From NCBI RefSeq assembly GCF_030685535.1, contig NZ_CP131599.1, forward strand, positions 248,001 through 312,000: a DNA stretch of 64,000 nt, written 5' to 3'. The first letter of the stretch is position 1. Every line of letters begins with the position of its first letter. A program made the position numbers and the translations under genes. Positions 9,289-18,464 of the stretch are shown piece by piece. Source of the DNA: Photobacterium leiognathi. GTDB taxonomy: Bacteria; Pseudomonadota; Gammaproteobacteria; Enterobacterales; Vibrionaceae. A model generated the notes under the pieces. That model did no database searches. It was not told the origin of the DNA and was given only the letters and a program-made list of their open reading frames with translations.

Positions 9289-9927
9289 GTGCGCCGAGCA
9301 TGGTGTCAACCTAAGAGGTGAAAGTCCTTTACGCGCCTTGTCGAGCGAGAAGCGTTAGTCTATGCAAGGGTGTCCATCGTGAGGTGGAACCTGAAGGAAG
9401 CAAATGGCAAAACATAGCTTTGACGAACAGAAACCTGATAGTAGGCATAATCAACTTGGGTAACCTAGCAATAGATAGAACAGCCCAAAGTCTCGAACAG
9501 AAGTGTGATTATGTAAATCAGGCAGAGCTATGGGAAAGGGTGACATCTTACCTTGGGAGGTCTTATCGATTGTCTCCGTGACTAGGCTAGCAGTGATGCT
9601 AGACGAAGATTGATAAGAAGTCAGCAGAGGGCATAGTACCTACGCAGTAGGGAAGGCCTGAACCAAGGTTTTAGATAAAACGGTAACAAATTCTCAGTGT
9701 GTGCGGAGTTTCAGTAAAGAGTAGAGTCCCTACAGCTACGTTATGAATATGCGGTGAAGTCGGAAATGGAACTGCAACTAACGAAGAGAGACAAGACACA
9801 GTGGCGTTGAAGTTAGATAGTTCATCTAGGCCAACAAATGTTGGTATACCTTGGAACCGCCGTATGCGACCCACGCTTGTACGGTGGTGTGAGAGGACGG
9901 AGGCCGCGAGGCCTCCTCCTACTCGAT
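9289..9927 (+). mobile_element. Group II intron without an ORF (internally deleted)
   Basis: A 639-base ribozyme-like element. The 5' end GTGCGCC fits the GUGYG consensus. The 3' part holds a domain V-like hairpin (CGCCGTATGCG ... TGTACGGTG, 9857-9884) and a domain VI-like hairpin (GAGGCC ... GGCCTC region), ending CTACTCGAT. No reverse transcriptase gene of the usual 400 or more codons is present. A short frame near 9766 (ATGGAACTGCAACTAACG) may be the remaining start of the maturase. It sits right after an intrinsic terminator, the preferred target of class C introns. It could splice or move only with an RT/maturase supplied in trans. Confidence 0.8.
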
Positions 9928-9936
9928 TAGATGGAG

Positions 9937-10494
9937 TTACTTACATGGAGTGAATGTTAACTGATAGCCTGACGTAGTTGACGAAGCAGGAATATAAGTT
10001 AAGTAACAGTTATCACGATTCATTTTATAGCCAATGAATTGACCTTTGTCGTTTTTGGCTTCTTCTGCAAATTGCTTAAATGTTATGCGGTTCTCACCTG
10101 TATGATTTGTGATACGCCAATCAGTATTAAAGTTTTCAATAAGATTTTTTAATGTACCGCTATCATTTAGAGGATAGCCATAAGCAAATACACAGTCATG
10201 ACCTGGTTTACTTGAACAGCCAGGAATGTTCAAATCTGCAGCATATACACCAGCTCCATCTGAACTGCCTTTGTTACGAGTTGCAACATAGGCTTCATTT
10301 TCAAGTCCAGCAACGGCAAGTTTGGAGTAGGTTGTACCAAAAGCAGATTTTAAAGAACCTTCTAATCCTTTCAATGAAGCATCTCTAGCATCATTTTGTA
10401 AATTCATAAATTTAGGCGCAGCAACAACAGCTAGAATACCTAATATCACGATCACAACGACTAATTCTATTAAGGTAAAACCATTTTTTTTCAT
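9937..10494 (-). CDS. MSHA-type type IV pilin (prepilin)
   Basis: The prepilin leader MKKNG precedes the cleavage and N-methylation site [18 protein letters not shown], which forms the hydrophobic helix of type IV pilins. The following [15 protein letters not shown] closely resembles MshA of Vibrio. The globular domain has paired Cys near the C-terminus (NCYLTY ... FTPCK) and one in NIPGCSS. I place the start at 10494, because the six-residue extension from 10512 does not fit a short prepilin leader. The pilus subunit would be assembled by a machinery elsewhere; no assembly genes are adjacent. The group II intron ends nine bases past its stop. Confidence 0.88.
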   Translation of the reverse strand: MKKNGFTLIELVVVIVILGILAVVAAPKFMNLQNDARDASLKGLEGSLKSAFGTTYSKLAVAGLENEAYVATRNKGSSDGAGVYAADLNIPGCSSKPGHDCVFAYGYPLNDSGTLKNLIENFNTDWRITNHTGENRITFKQFAEEAKNDKGQFIGYKMNRDNCYLTYIPASSTTSGYQLTFTPCK

Positions 10495-10750
10495 AAGGAA
10501 TAACTCATGCACTAATCGAATAAATTGGTTTTTTTGTTTGAATTTTATGTCTAATTATTATTAATGCAAGGTTATTATTGATAATTTAGTTGTTTAAGAT
10601 GAGTTTTTATTCTCTTTTGGATGGCTTAGTTAATAATATAGTGAGTGATTATTTTTTAACTTGTTAGAAATACATAAGAAATAGTGCCAATATCGGTTTG
10701 AACGTATAGCTTATTATATGTGGTTGATGTAAATCTGCGGAAGTAGATTG

Positions 10751-10813
10751 TCAGCATGCCCATTAGCTGATAGTGTCGCACCCCTTACGCATGCTGAGAG
10801 TTCAGTATGCTGA
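10751..10813 (+). promoter_or_regulatory. Alternative hairpins in the dbpA leader
   Basis: TCAGCATGC (10751-10759) can pair with GCATGCTGA (10789-10797) or with a second near-copy, GTATGCTGA (10805-10813). The two pairings exclude each other. They lie 50-110 bases before the dbpA start and could form a switch in the mRNA leader; the role is inference only. Confidence 0.4.
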
Positions 10814-10863
10814 TCTTCTAAAAACATGCTACCTAGTGTGTTAGACGTATACAGGACATTATT

Positions 10864-12249
10864 GTGAGCCAGACTGCTTTTTCTACGTTAAACCTAAATC
10901 CTGATTTGCTCAGTAACTTAACGTCATTAGGTTATGACGCAATGACGCCAATTCAGGCGCAAAGCTTGCCTTTGATCCTTGAAGGTAAAGACGTTATCGC
11001 ACAAGGTAAAACAGGTTCAGGTAAAACAGCGGCATTTGGTTTAGGATTACTGCAAAACTTACGTGTGAAGCGTTTCCGTGTGCAAACCTTAGTGCTATGT
11101 CCTACTCGTGAATTAGCAGATCAGGTAGCGAAAGAAATTCGTCGTCTTGCACGTGCTATTCATAATATCAAAGTGCTAACACTATGTGGTGGTATGCCAT
11201 TTGGCCCACAAATTGGCTCACTTGAACATGGTGCCCACATTATCGTAGGTACACCGGGTCGTGTTGAAGAGCATATTCGTAAAGGCTTCTTATGTTTAGA
11301 TGAGCTTAATACGCTTGTACTGGATGAAGCTGACCGCATGCTTGAAATGGGTTTCCAAGATTCATTAGATGCAATCATTGAAGGCGCACCGCGTGATCGT
11401 CAAACACTACTATTTAGTGCGACATACCCAGATCAAATCGCCTCTATTGCGAAGCGTATTATGCGCAATCCGGTACAAGTAAAAGTAGAGTCTAACCACG
11501 ATAACAGCAGCATCTCTCAGCATTTCTATAAAGTAGATAATAATGAAGAGCGTATGCGTGCAGTACGTTTATTGTTAAGCCAACACCGTCCTGAATCTTG
11601 TGTTGTGTTCTGTAACACCAAGCGTGAAGCACAAGAGATCTCTGATGATTTAGAAGCTTACGGTTTTAGCTCTATTGCCCTACACGGTGATTTGGAGCAG
11701 CGTGAACGTGACCGTACTTTAGTGCTGTTTGCTAACAAGAGTCGCTCAATCTTAGTGGCAACCGATGTGGCAGCTCGTGGTTTGGATATTGATAACCTTG
11801 ATGCGGTGATTAACTACCATCTTGCACGTGATACTGAAGTGCACGTTCACCGTATTGGTCGTACAGGCCGTGCAGGTAGCAAAGGGATTGCATGTTCACT
11901 GTTTAGCGATAAAGAGCATTACAAAGTCGCGTTACTTGAAGATTACCTTGATCGCCCAATTGAAGGTGAAATGCTACCGCCTGATCATTTGTTAGATCAG
12001 CCAACATTCCGTCCTGCGATGATCACACTAATGATTGATGGTGGTAAAAAGCAGAAAGTACGCCCTGGTGATATTTTAGGTGCGCTTACTGGTGAAAACG
12101 GTATTGCAGGTAGCGATGTAGGCAAGATCAACGTGTTTGATTTCTGTGCTTATGTTGCTGTGAAGCGTGAAGTTGCCCGTGCTGCATTGAAGAAGTTAGA
12201 AAATGGTCGTATTAAAGGCCGTAATTTCCGTGCTCGTCAATTACGATAA
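10864..12249 (+). CDS. dbpA: ATP-dependent RNA helicase DbpA
   Basis: 461 residues, a DEAD-box helicase with all core motifs: Q motif (TPIQAQSLP), Walker A (GKTGSGKT, about residue 48), PTRELA, VLDEAD (about residue 153), SAT, and HRIGRTGRAG. The C-terminal 70 residues (KVRPGDILGALTGENGI ... GRNFRARQLR) are the DbpA RNA-binding domain, which in the known family recognises hairpin 92 of 23S rRNA during large-subunit assembly. The start is GTG at 10864, with AGGA eight bases upstream. It is followed by its own terminator. Confidence 0.95.
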   Translation: MSQTAFSTLNLNPDLLSNLTSLGYDAMTPIQAQSLPLILEGKDVIAQGKTGSGKTAAFGLGLLQNLRVKRFRVQTLVLCPTRELADQVAKEIRRLARAIHNIKVLTLCGGMPFGPQIGSLEHGAHIIVGTPGRVEEHIRKGFLCLDELNTLVLDEADRMLEMGFQDSLDAIIEGAPRDRQTLLFSATYPDQIASIAKRIMRNPVQVKVESNHDNSSISQHFYKVDNNEERMRAVRLLLSQHRPESCVVFCNTKREAQEISDDLEAYGFSSIALHGDLEQRERDRTLVLFANKSRSILVATDVAARGLDIDNLDAVINYHLARDTEVHVHRIGRTGRAGSKGIACSLFSDKEHYKVALLEDYLDRPIEGEMLPPDHLLDQPTFRPAMITLMIDGGKKQKVRPGDILGALTGENGIAGSDVGKINVFDFCAYVAVKREVARAALKKLENGRIKGRNFRARQLR

Positions 12250-12274
12250 CTAATTATCTATCGATCATAAAAAG

Positions 12275-12302
12275 AAAAGCCGATAGCGATATCGGCTTTT
12301 TT
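12275..12302 (+). terminator. Intrinsic terminator of dbpA
   Basis: AAAAGCCGATA and TATCGGCTTTT with a four-base loop, then further T. The A-run before the stem lets it also work on the minus strand for the gene ending at 12340. Confidence 0.85.
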
Positions 12303-12339
12303 GTCTCTGCTCGTAACTGATACTGCTTACTCTGACTCT

Positions 12340-12558
12340 TTATAAGAAGTAGTGTTGGTAGTGAGAGTAAATATACTCACTCAAATAGTAAGACAGTTTG
12401 AATGAGTGCTCATCAATACATAAGGTGCAATCACGTTCGTCGTCATCAACAGAATTTAAGGCAATCGCAATCGTCTTCCATAATTCTAATTCGCGATTAC
12501 GGGGTATATCAGCAACGAGTTTTTCATCGCTGTTTAAGTTAATAGTTAAAATAGCCAT
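12340..12558 (-). CDS. Small conserved protein, paralog of the gene at 12831
   Basis: 72 residues from the ATG at 12558, chosen because MAILTINLNSDEKLVADIP aligns from its first residue with the paralog at 12831-13052. Both share the pattern MA-x-L-x-I, (D/E)EK, ELxLWK, a short acidic loop, HSFK, YL and a C-terminal YQHYFL. It is soluble, acidic, with no signal or membrane segment. I do not recognise a family. The ribosome site is weak. Confidence 0.6.
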   Translation of the reverse strand: MAILTINLNSDEKLVADIPRNRELELWKTIAIALNSVDDDERDCTLCIDEHSFKLSYYLSEYIYSHYQHYFL

Positions 12559-12762
12559 ACTACATCGCACTAGAATAAAAGTGGGCGAGAATATGTATAA
12601 TTATGCATTTTAATAATAACTATGCATTCCTTATTGTATTAATATCTCAAAATTACGCATTTTAATCTGTATTTTTGAATATTTATTATAAATGGGCAGA
12701 TTAAGCTCATGAAGACTTTGAGCCTGCGATTAGAGCTGTTAAAGAAGATGAGATGATAGAAG

Positions 12763-12790
12763 AAAAGCCGATGTAATATCGGCTTTTGTA
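12763..12790 (+). terminator. Intrinsic terminator-like hairpin between the paralogs
   Basis: AAAAGCCGAT and ATCGGCTTTT with a five-base loop, almost the same stem as the dbpA terminator. On the minus strand it ends in TTTT and could end the gene at 12831-13052. A 24-codon open stretch before it on the + strand (ending TAA at about 12777) may be a gene remnant, which is weak. Confidence 0.65.
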
Positions 12791-12830
12791 ATAAAGGCTG
12801 AATAATATCATTTATGGATTCAGGAAAAGC

Positions 12831-13052
12831 TTATAAAAAATAATGTTGGTACTGAGCATAAATAGTTTCGCCTAGGTATTGGGGCACTTTAAAAGAGTGG
12901 TCATCAATACTTAAAAAACTGTAGATGTCATCTGCTTCATCCTCTTCTTTTAAAGAAATTGCGACCATCTTCCAAAGTTGCAGTTCATGAGTTGGAGGGA
13001 TGTTAGCAATGAACTTTTCATTAGCAGTTAATGTAATATTTAATGTAGCCAT
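12831..13052 (-). CDS. Small conserved protein, paralog of the gene at 12340
   Basis: 73 residues starting MATLNITLTANEKFIANIP. AAGGAT lies seven bases before the ATG, a good ribosome site. It matches the neighbouring small protein along its whole length, ending in the same YQHYFL, so the pair arose by tandem duplication. It has no signal or membrane segment and is acidic in the middle (EEDEADD). Function unknown. Confidence 0.65.
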   Translation of the reverse strand: MATLNITLTANEKFIANIPPTHELQLWKMVAISLKEEDEADDIYSFLSIDDHSFKVPQYLGETIYAQYQHYFL

Positions 13053-13431
13053 ACTGATATCCTTATAATTTTCTTGTGCATGAAGAATAGTGAAAAGATG
13101 CTTACAGGCAATTATTTATGCTTACAGCGTTATTGGGATCTCATTTTTTACTTTTAGTTGTTTATTTCGAAGAAACTTATTTGCGTAAAAATGACAGCAA
13201 ATAGTCTCGTCTCTTTATCCTTGTCTTTGAAATCCTCATTTTTGTCATCTCTTTGTTCTAAAAATGAGCAATAAAACGATATGATTGAACTCAGGGCTTG
13301 TTTGTTAGTCTGATGGTGGCAAAGAAAAGCTTTTAACTAGATTAGGCATTATCAAATGTCGGGATCTATATTCGTATTATTTTAAGTTCACGCAATTGTG
13401 TGATTTGTATTAAGCAATAGAGTATGACTTC
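13053..13431. other. Intergenic region before the antiporter
   Basis: About 380 AT-rich bases between divergent genes. It must hold the promoters of both. I saw no recognisable operator or RNA. Confidence 0.35.
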
Positions 13432-15249
13432 ATGCATGAAGAAATGATTGGCTTAACCATTGCTGGCCTAGGAGTTTTAGGGCTGAGTTGTCAATGGTTA
13501 GCATGGCGAATGAAATTGCCTGCGATTTTATTATTACTAATGGCGGGATTGATCATTGGTCCTGCTACAGGGCTATTTAATCCCAATATTTTATTTGGTG
13601 ATTTACTGTTTCCTTTAATTTCATTATCCGTTGCGGTCATTCTATTTGAAGGTAGTTTGACACTTAATTTTGATGAAATTAAGAATGTTCGTCGAAATGT
13701 AAAAAGCATTGTGACTGTTGGTGCGATCATCACCTGGATGATCACCAGTGCGGCCACCCACTATTTATTGGACTTTAGTTGGTCATTGGCATTGCTGTTT
13801 GGCTCGATGACAGTTGTAACAGGTCCAACGGTAATTGTGCCGTTACTACGAACGGTTAGACCACAAGCAAAGCTCGCGAATATTCTGCGCTGGGAGGGGA
13901 TTCTAATTGACCCAATCGGTGCGATTTTCGTAGTGATTGTATATGAATTTATTGTTTCAAGCAGTACGGTACACAGTCTTGAAGTCTTTGGCTTGATGTT
14001 GCTGGTGGGTCTTGTTATCGGTGGTGTTGCAGGTTGGTTGCTTGCACATGTCTTACGTCGCCACTTATTGCCGGAATACTTACAGCCATTTGCGGTATTA
14101 GCTCTAGTGCTTGGCGTGTTTGCTGGCTCTAATGCGCTTGAATCTGAAGCGGGTTTATTGGCAGTAACAGTAATGGGTATGTGGTTAGCAAATGCTAAGG
14201 GTGTGAATATCCAGCATATTCTGCACTTTAAGGAAAACCTCACCATTTTATTGATATCTGGTTTGTTCTTGATTTTGGCATCGCGTATTCAAGTGGCTGA
14301 TTTCCATGCTTTAGGCTGGGGCGCATTAACGCTGTTTGCTGTGATCCAACTAGTATCTCGTCCAGTGTCTATTTTCGTTTCAACCATGTTTAGTCAGTTG
14401 GAAGTTAAAGAGAAATTATTCCTCGCCTGGGTGGCGCCTAGAGGTATTGTTGCGGCAGCTATTTCTGCGTTATTTGCATTAAAACTGTCAAAAGATGGCG
14501 TGGAAGGTGCTGATCTTCTTGTGCCATTAACCTTTATGGTGATTATTGGAACGGTTGTTTTACAAAGCTTAACTGCACGCCCAATGGCGAAACTGTTAGG
14601 TGTTGCAGAGCCATCACCGAAAGGCTTCCTTGTTGTTGGTGCTAACGATGTGGCGCGTAATATTGCATTGGCACTACAGAAATATGATTGTCGTGTCGTG
14701 CTAACCGATTCTAACTGGGATTACATTCGCTCTGCACGTATGGCAGGGCTGGAAACCTATTACGGCAATGCGGTATCAAGCCATGCTGATGAATATCTCG
14801 ATGTGATTGGTATTGGTCATTTGTTAGCAATCACACCTGATAAACACTTTAACGCTGTGGCTGCGATGCACTTTGAAAGTGACTTTGGTAGCCGTAATGT
14901 GTTTCGTTTAAATGGGCGTCGCCATAATAGTGGCTTAGAGAAGCACTCAGCGTCGCAAGCACATAATGGTGCAGCGTTGTTTGGTGAAGATATCAGTTAT
15001 AAGAAGCTGGCAAGTTTGATTAACCAAGGTGGGGAGATTAAGCATACTAAGCTAAGTGATAACTTTACGTTAGAAGACTATTACGCTCAGTATAAATCGA
15101 GTCAATTGATCCCAATGTTTGCAGTGGATCCGAAAGGTTATATTTATACTTACACAGTAAATGATGAGTTTGTTGTGAAAGCAGGATGGACGATTGTTTC
15201 ATTAATTAAAGAAGTGAAAGCGCAAGAAGACGCAAAAACAGATGCTTAG
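13432..15249 (+). CDS. Cation:proton antiporter (CPA1 type) with C-terminal nucleotide-binding domain
   Basis: 605 residues. Residues 1-385 contain about twelve hydrophobic spans of a Na+(K+)/H+ exchanger; the family core is visible in FEGSLTL and in the VTGPTVIVPLL and EGILIDPIGA segments, where the conserved Asp of the ion site lies. From about residue 400 (KGFLVVGANDVARNIALAL) a Rossmann-type TrkA-N/RCK-like domain follows (ending near FRLNGRR), probably binding a nucleotide to gate the transporter. It acts in the inner membrane in pH and salt balance; the preferred ion is not readable. Its terminator is interrupted by an IS. Confidence 0.88.
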   Translation: MHEEMIGLTIAGLGVLGLSCQWLAWRMKLPAILLLLMAGLIIGPATGLFNPNILFGDLLFPLISLSVAVILFEGSLTLNFDEIKNVRRNVKSIVTVGAIITWMITSAATHYLLDFSWSLALLFGSMTVVTGPTVIVPLLRTVRPQAKLANILRWEGILIDPIGAIFVVIVYEFIVSSSTVHSLEVFGLMLLVGLVIGGVAGWLLAHVLRRHLLPEYLQPFAVLALVLGVFAGSNALESEAGLLAVTVMGMWLANAKGVNIQHILHFKENLTILLISGLFLILASRIQVADFHALGWGALTLFAVIQLVSRPVSIFVSTMFSQLEVKEKLFLAWVAPRGIVAAAISALFALKLSKDGVEGADLLVPLTFMVIIGTVVLQSLTARPMAKLLGVAEPSPKGFLVVGANDVARNIALALQKYDCRVVLTDSNWDYIRSARMAGLETYYGNAVSSHADEYLDVIGIGHLLAITPDKHFNAVAAMHFESDFGSRNVFRLNGRRHNSGLEKHSASQAHNGAALFGEDISYKKLASLINQGGEIKHTKLSDNFTLEDYYAQYKSSQLIPMFAVDPKGYIYTYTVNDEFVVKAGWTIVSLIKEVKAQEDAKTDA

Positions 15250-15281
15250 AAAGCGCTCTCACTGAGTAAAATAGAAAGGCA

Positions 15282-15290
15282 CGTTAACCG
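15282..15290. repeat. Target-site duplication, left copy
   Basis: CGTTAACCG, identical to 16793-16801. Nine bases is the standard duplication length for IS50/Tn5-type elements. Confidence 0.95.
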
Positions 15291-16792
15291 CTGTCTCTTA
15301 TACACAAATCCCTAAGCCAATGCTTGGGGATTTTTTGAACTAATTTTATGTTTCATGATCTGATCATCTAAGCAATGATAAGGATGATTATGATGACCTA
15401 TATAGAACCAACGCTTTGGGCTCAAAAACAATTCGGTCAAGCCGATCTTAATGACCCAAGACGCACTCAAAGACTCGTTGCTCTAGCTACCTCTCTGGCT
15501 GAACAACCTGGTGTCCCTATCTCAAAACTCATCATCTCCCCAGCCGATATGGAAGGGGCTTATCGCTTTATTCGTAATGACCAAATCAAAGCAGAAGATA
15601 TTGCAGAAGCTGGATTCTATGTCACAGCACAAGAAGCTTTAGAGCAACAAACACTGCTTGCATTGGAAGATACCACTTCTCTAAGTTACTCACATCACAG
15701 CATACAAGATACACTCGGGCATTCCAATCAAGGTAATCGACACCGAGCAATGTTCGTTCATTCAACATTGCTTTTTGCTCCCGAAACTCACACTGTGGTT
15801 GGTTTAATCGAACAACAACGCTGGACCCGAGATATTGAAAAACGTGGTCAAAGACACCAGCACGCAACTCGACCATACAAAGAAAAAGAAAGTTATAAAT
15901 GGGAACAAGCATCTCGCCATGTTGCAGAGCGACTAGGCGAGAAAATGTCAGAGGTTATTTCTGTATGTGATAGAGAAGCCGATTTATTCGAGTACCTCAC
16001 TTACAAGCACGAGCAACAACAACGATTTATCGTTCGCTCAATGCAAAGTCGCTGTATCGAGGAGCATGATAATCGTCTTTATGACTACGCTTCCAAGTTG
16101 TTATCAGCAGGAAGCAAAGAGCTAAAAATACCGCAAAAAGGCGGTCGTAAGTCCCGCACGGCTCATCTAGACATCAAATATGCTCCCGTGACACTTAAGT
16201 CTCCCGCCAATAAAAAAGAGTTCGATAATATCTCTCTCTACTATGTTGGATGTATAGAGCAAGGTGAGAGTGACGACAAGCTCGCATGGCATTTACTGAC
16301 ATCAGAGCCTGTAACGAACAAAGAGGAAGCACTTAACATCGTCAGTTATTATGAGCGTCGTTGGCTGATAGAAGATTTTCACAAGGTTTGGAAAAGTGAA
16401 GGCACGCAAGTTGAACAACTGAGAATGCAAAGTAAAGATAACTTAGAAAGGCTCAGTGTTATTTTGGCATTTATTGCTACTCGTTTACTCCAGTTAAGAT
16501 TTATGAACGAATCTAAAGAGTTATCTAGTAGCTGTTGTGAACGGGTGTTAAAAGGTAAAGCGTGGAAGCTTATGTGGTTAAAATTAGAGAAGAAAAAAAT
16601 GCCCAAAGAAGCACCAAATATATCGTGGGCTTACAAAAGTATTGCACGGTTAGGTGGTTGGAAAGATACCAAGCGGACGGGTCGCGCTTCTGTAAAGACA
16701 TTATGGCAAGGATGGTTTAGGTTACAAACCATCCTTGAAGGATATGAACTAGCTAAGTCTCTTGAACACAATGACTTGTGATCAAGAGACAG
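15291..16792 (+). mobile_element. IS4-family insertion sequence, IS50-like, complete
   Basis: 1502 bp. The left end is CTGTCTCTTATACACAA and the right end, read inwards, is CTGTCTCTTGATCACAA. These closely match the outside and inside ends of IS50 in Tn5. One intact transposase gene fills the element, and perfect 9-bp target duplications flank it. All this suggests a recent insertion that could still be active. Confidence 0.95.
15375..16781 (+). CDS. Transposase, IS4 family, Tn5/IS50-like
   Basis: 468 residues, or about 462 from the ATG at 15393, which is preceded by AAGGA and matches the family start better. The DDE triad is visible: Asp in ALEDTTSLSY, Asp in VCDREADLFEYL, and Glu in YYERRWLIEDFHKVWK, with the Y-(2)-R-(3)-E-(6)-K signature of the IS4 family. 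The N-terminus (DPRRTQRLVALATSLAEQPG, EGAYRFIRND) is the DNA-binding region of Tn5 transposase. The C-terminus (WAYKSIARLGGWKDTKRTG) also matches. Length equals the family norm. It performs cut-and-paste transposition at the 19-bp ends. Confidence 0.96.
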   Translation: MIRMIMMTYIEPTLWAQKQFGQADLNDPRRTQRLVALATSLAEQPGVPISKLIISPADMEGAYRFIRNDQIKAEDIAEAGFYVTAQEALEQQTLLALEDTTSLSYSHHSIQDTLGHSNQGNRHRAMFVHSTLLFAPETHTVVGLIEQQRWTRDIEKRGQRHQHATRPYKEKESYKWEQASRHVAERLGEKMSEVISVCDREADLFEYLTYKHEQQQRFIVRSMQSRCIEEHDNRLYDYASKLLSAGSKELKIPQKGGRKSRTAHLDIKYAPVTLKSPANKKEFDNISLYYVGCIEQGESDDKLAWHLLTSEPVTNKEEALNIVSYYERRWLIEDFHKVWKSEGTQVEQLRMQSKDNLERLSVILAFIATRLLQLRFMNESKELSSSCCERVLKGKAWKLMWLKLEKKKMPKEAPNISWAYKSIARLGGWKDTKRTGRASVKTLWQGWFRLQTILEGYELAKSLEHNDL

Positions 16793-16801
16793 CGTTAACC
16801 G
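16793..16801. repeat. Target-site duplication, right copy
   Basis: CGTTAACCG, identical to 15282-15290. Confidence 0.95.
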
Positions 16802-16867
16802 TGCCTTTTTTTATATCTGTTGTGTTACTATCTCGCGCTTAGTTAAACAGAATATAATTGGTTTATC

Positions 16868-18370
16868 GTGAAACAAAAAATAAAAATGTTTATAAAAAAT
16901 AAGCATTTACTCTTCGATCTCGCAATTTCCCTTTTGCTGGTTATATTAACCACCACAGCAATGGGCGCTAATCATTGTAATTATCTGTTAACCATTGTGG
17001 TCTATTTTGTTGGCTTTGTGATTGCTGCGGGATATAAGCGTGTTAAATATTGGCTGCTTGTGCCACTACTTATTATTTGCTGGCTATATTTACCTGTCGG
17101 CATGATATATGGTTCACCGAATATTGGCTCTGTTGCTTCATTATTTGATACCAATAAACAAGAAGCGTGGGAGTTTATTACTAATCTTCCATCCGATGTT
17201 ATTCCATGGTCAGTGAGTTTATTTGTTTTAATTGTTATTTTTTCTTTTAAAAAGACATCTTACCAATTAAAACATGATATCCCATTACTCATTGCTGTGG
17301 CGTTGCTGTATTTCTCGCCATACCATCATTTCTTTGTTCGTGGGTATAAATCCGTCACTGATTACTTTGTTCAAGAGCAGGCATTAGAAGCCGCTTTTTC
17401 TCATAAAGTGAATGTAGATATTGAGCAAGTATCACCAAAATATCAGAACTATGTGTTAGTGATTGGCGAGAGTATGCGTCGTGATTATATGTCGCTTTAT
17501 GGCTACCCAACTCAAACGACCCCATACTTAGATAAAGCTAATGGCTTGTTTGTAAATGGTTATATTTCAACGGCACCGAATACAACGACGTCATTGCCAC
17601 GTACATTATCGTTAAGCCAAGGGCTGACATTTGAGCCGAACATCAACCTGATTAATTTAGCCAACAGTGCAGGTTTTAAAACCTATTGGTTATCTAACCA
17701 AGGCAAAATGGGGCGCTATGATACGCCTATTTCAGAGTTCGCAATACTAAGTAATGAAACGCATTTTTTGAAAAATGGCAGCTTTAATGGCTCGATTAAT
17801 TATCAAGATTCCGACTTATTGCCCGTATTTAAACAAGCATTGTCAGAGAAAACGCCTGAACATAAATTAATAGTGGTGCACTTGATGGGATCACATGCGA
17901 AATTTTGCCACCGTATTAAACGTGATCAATTTAATTTAAAAGATAAGCAGCTATCTTGTTATTTATCGACCTACCGTGAATTTGATCAATTAATGAAAAA
18001 TATGGTGGGAATACTAAATAATAGCCATCAATCGTATTCATTATTATATTTTTCTGATCATGGTTTAAGTGATAGTCATAGCAAAGGACAGCCTGTTTAT
18101 TTAGTACATGGATCCGATCATAAATCTAATTATGAAGTGCCATTTTTTATCTTATCTAGTGATAACCATGAGCATAAACTGCTTAATAAACCTGTAAGTG
18201 CTTACCACTTTTTATCGCTATTTTCAGATTGGACTGGGATCTCTTCGAAAAAGGTGACACCGCTATCCATCGATCAAATTAACGATAAAAACATTAAGGT
18301 ATTTAACTATAACAAGATGGTTAATTTTAATGATTTAGCCTCTGATCCTGCGGTAAAAATATCAAGCTAA
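16868..18370 (+). CDS. Phosphoethanolamine transferase, EptA/OpgE-like membrane sulfatase-fold protein
   Basis: 500 residues with a GTG start. Five hydrophobic segments fill the first 170 residues, followed by a periplasmic sulfatase-fold domain: VIGESMRRDYMSLYGY (metal site Glu, typical of the family), then TAPNTTTSLPRTLS with the Thr nucleophile, VVHLMGSH, and FSDHG with metal ligands near the end. Such enzymes move phosphoethanolamine from phosphatidylethanolamine to lipid A, core sugars or glucans at the outer face of the inner membrane. The acceptor here is not evident; polymyxin resistance is possible but not shown. Confidence 0.85.
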   Translation: MKQKIKMFIKNKHLLFDLAISLLLVILTTTAMGANHCNYLLTIVVYFVGFVIAAGYKRVKYWLLVPLLIICWLYLPVGMIYGSPNIGSVASLFDTNKQEAWEFITNLPSDVIPWSVSLFVLIVIFSFKKTSYQLKHDIPLLIAVALLYFSPYHHFFVRGYKSVTDYFVQEQALEAAFSHKVNVDIEQVSPKYQNYVLVIGESMRRDYMSLYGYPTQTTPYLDKANGLFVNGYISTAPNTTTSLPRTLSLSQGLTFEPNINLINLANSAGFKTYWLSNQGKMGRYDTPISEFAILSNETHFLKNGSFNGSINYQDSDLLPVFKQALSEKTPEHKLIVVHLMGSHAKFCHRIKRDQFNLKDKQLSCYLSTYREFDQLMKNMVGILNNSHQSYSLLYFSDHGLSDSHSKGQPVYLVHGSDHKSNYEVPFFILSSDNHEHKLLNKPVSAYHFLSLFSDWTGISSKKVTPLSIDQINDKNIKVFNYNKMVNFNDLASDPAVKISS

Positions 18371-18391
18371 TTTAGTGAGATAAGTGATAAC

Positions 18392-18430
18392 AAAAAAGGC
18401 AGAGTACGTATTGTGCTCTGCCTTTTTTAT
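18392..18430. terminator. Bidirectional intrinsic terminator
   Basis: AAAAAAGGCAGAG and CTCTGCCTTTTTT flank an 11-base loop. It serves the two convergent genes ending at 18370 (+) and 18465 (-). Confidence 0.92.
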
Positions 18431-18464
18431 TGAGTGTTTGTTATTGAGATACTGAATATAGCGC

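Larger units (their letters stand above)
15275..16812 (+). terminator. Antiporter terminator split by an insertion sequence
   Basis: AAAGGCACG at 15275-15283 and CGTGCCTTT at 16800-16808, followed by more T, are the two arms of one intrinsic terminator. Removing the IS and one target copy restores the stem around a GTTAAC-centred loop. The IS50-like element lies in that loop, so the hairpin is now separated by 1.5 kb. Confidence 0.85.

Noticed and set aside
9318..9874. Frames inside the group II intron
   Set aside because: They lie in ribozyme structure and resemble no maturase domain; the RNA explains the sequence.
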